Source: Plectosphaerella cucumerina
Lineage: Eukaryota; Ascomycota; Sordariomycetes; Glomerellales; Plectosphaerellaceae
Reading direction: 5' to 3'
Assembly: GCA_020746995.1 (NCBI GenBank)
Contig: JAGPXD010000001.1
Location: forward strand, 4,278,001-4,342,000
Length of the DNA stretch: 64,000 bases
The notes under the pieces are model-generated. The model was not told the origin of the DNA. It did no database searches and saw only the letters and a program-made list of their open reading frames with translations. The position numbers and the translations under genes were made by a program. Positions 62,825 through 64,000 of this stretch are shown in pieces (the stretch's first letter is position 1; the number at the start of each line of letters is the position of its first letter).

Positions 62825-63939
62825 ACCACGACACACACTGGTAGGGTTGTAAGACACTCACTACGGGCCTTCAACTATTGTAAAAGGTTTAGTAGACATT
62901 CAAATTTCTAAAATTGTTCCCTGACATCCAATTACAGTCATTATGTGACTCGGGCCCGGTTCCTCACAACACTTTCCAGCCCCGTATAGGTCTGTCTGTC
63001 TTCCGAGCCACCGCGCCGTTGACCGTTCCCACACATGGAAGCCGAACAATCGCCAAGCCTAAGGGCAGCAAGTGCACTAATACAGATATGGCGAGACCAG
63101 CTAAGATGGAGAACCCGCTGTCAGGCGCGGCCCCCGTCGGCGGCCGAGGGGACGCGACAGTGTGCGCCCCCAAAACCGTGCGTCTGGGGAGATGAACTGC
63201 GTTGGCGTGCTCCACCGCAGTTGGGTGGAAGAATTTGGTTTTGATCAAAGCGTCCTGTCCACCGCAGCCGACGGGCGAGCCTAGAGCCAGGAGGCCCCAG
63301 AGTCAGAGTCCGTGCCGAGGAACCGTCTGGCGAGAAAAAGTCGCAAGATGGGACGAATTGACTACTTTGCAGCACATGCTCTTCCAACTCGGGCAACTCG
63401 TGTCGACCAAGACTTGTTCTTGTTCGCATTGCGCTGATCAGGGACCATCTGTGTCAGTCCCTGGGTGGCACCCCCTTCGTCGCACCGATTTGCCTCGTCC
63501 CCGCGACTCCGTGACCCCCCCCCCTCGCCTCCAGACGGATGGGGCCTGTTCGGCTGGCTGTGTGGGCATCATCGTTGCGTGCTTGGTCGTCTGGACTTTC
63601 ACCTTTTGAACCCCCTCGTCTGCCTAATCAGTTGGGAGATGGGTGGCATCCTGTTCGAACACGAAGCATGATGGGGGGTAAGCCGGGCGCGTTGCCAGTT
63701 CTTCTAGGCTGGGTATTCTGACCTGGACGCCGTCGGATTCTGCTGGGCGGGTGAACCATCGCCGCGGAGGCCGAAGCTGTCCGGTGACGGCAGCGACTTA
63801 ACTTCCCTGAAGTCCCTGACCGAGTCAATCATGGCGGGTCGCGAAGCTTCGGGGAGGGGTACGCACGGGGTCTTGTGCTTTCAAAATACAGCCGTGCGAG
63901 GTAAACCGGGTCTCTGGCCGGCCTTCATTCATCCCATCC
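62825..63939. other. Intergenic region at the right end
   Basis: About 1.1 kb with the 3' UTR of the pepsin-like gene and then GC-rich sequence with C-runs (about 63516-63524). No convincing ORF. Confidence 0.4.
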
Positions 63940-64000
63940 ATGTCCATCAGAGTCGACGCGGCCATCGCCAACAACACCAGCAAAACGGGAGGTCTGGTTG
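63940..64000 (+). CDS. Possible 5' end of a further gene (cut by the window)
   Basis: An ATG at 63940 in a CCATCC-ATG context opens a frame to the window end (MSIRVDAAIANNTSKTGGLV, 20 codons). Too short to judge; recorded only because it stays open and has plausible composition. Confidence 0.2.
   Translation, partial: MSIRVDAAIANNTSKTGGLV

Overview
The window is nuclear DNA from a filamentous ascomycete (Pezizomycotina, most likely a Sordariomycete). Evidence: GC-rich third codon positions, many short (about 48-70 bp) GT-AG introns often with a CTRAC/CTNAC-like branch site, dispersed single genes on both strands without operons, and fungal-only families (Zn2Cys6 regulator, FAS1/GPI protein, expansin-like protein, tricalbin, FOX2-type beta-oxidation enzyme). 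I could not name the species. Splice joins below were worked out by hand from reading frame, splice signals and family conservation. There is no transcript evidence, and coordinates given for a gene span include its introns.

Layout. 0-10 kb: C-terminus of an MFS transporter; aldo-keto reductase of the D-xylose reductase type (-); RNA polymerase I factor Rrn11-like (-) divergent from SAGA subunit SPT3 (+), whose first intron is 1.6 kb long and holds an in-frame ORF; nucleoporin SEH1 (-); Tda10/D-glycerate kinase-like P-loop kinase (-). 10-25 kb: peroxisomal FOX2 multifunctional enzyme (+) with a cluster of CCTCGG fatty-acid-response-like boxes upstream; RNF216-like RBR ubiquitin ligase with a membrane-like insert (-); FAS1 GPI protein (-); Zn2Cys6 regulator (-); GNAT-like gene with a frame problem (+); nucleoporin NSP1 (+).

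25-45 kb: mitochondrial ATP synthase inhibitor IF1 (-); a 3.4-kb gene-poor stretch ending in a 5'-UTR intron; 14-3-3 protein (+); ARO3-type DAHP synthase (+); cytochrome c1 (+); an unrecognised Cys-rich protein (+); proteasome ATPase RPT1 (-) divergent from chaperonin CCT4 (+); FYVE-RING ubiquitin ligase with SUMO-interacting-like motifs (+). 45-64 kb: secreted expansin-like protein (+); tricalbin (+); type I Baeyer-Villiger monooxygenase (-); a doubtful ORF; histidine methyltransferase HPM1 (+); membrane-anchored pepsin-fold protein with degenerate active sites (+); possible start of another gene at the right edge.

Most genes are unlinked housekeeping functions: transcription, nuclear pore, proteostasis, mitochondrial energy metabolism, lipid transfer. 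I see no secondary-metabolite cluster, transposon, tRNA, rRNA or CRISPR array. The points most worth checking are the long ORF-bearing intron of SPT3, the membrane insert in the RBR ligase, the SIM-like motifs in the FYVE-RING ligase, the CCTCGG cluster before FOX2, and the RPT1 start codon standing alone in its own exon.
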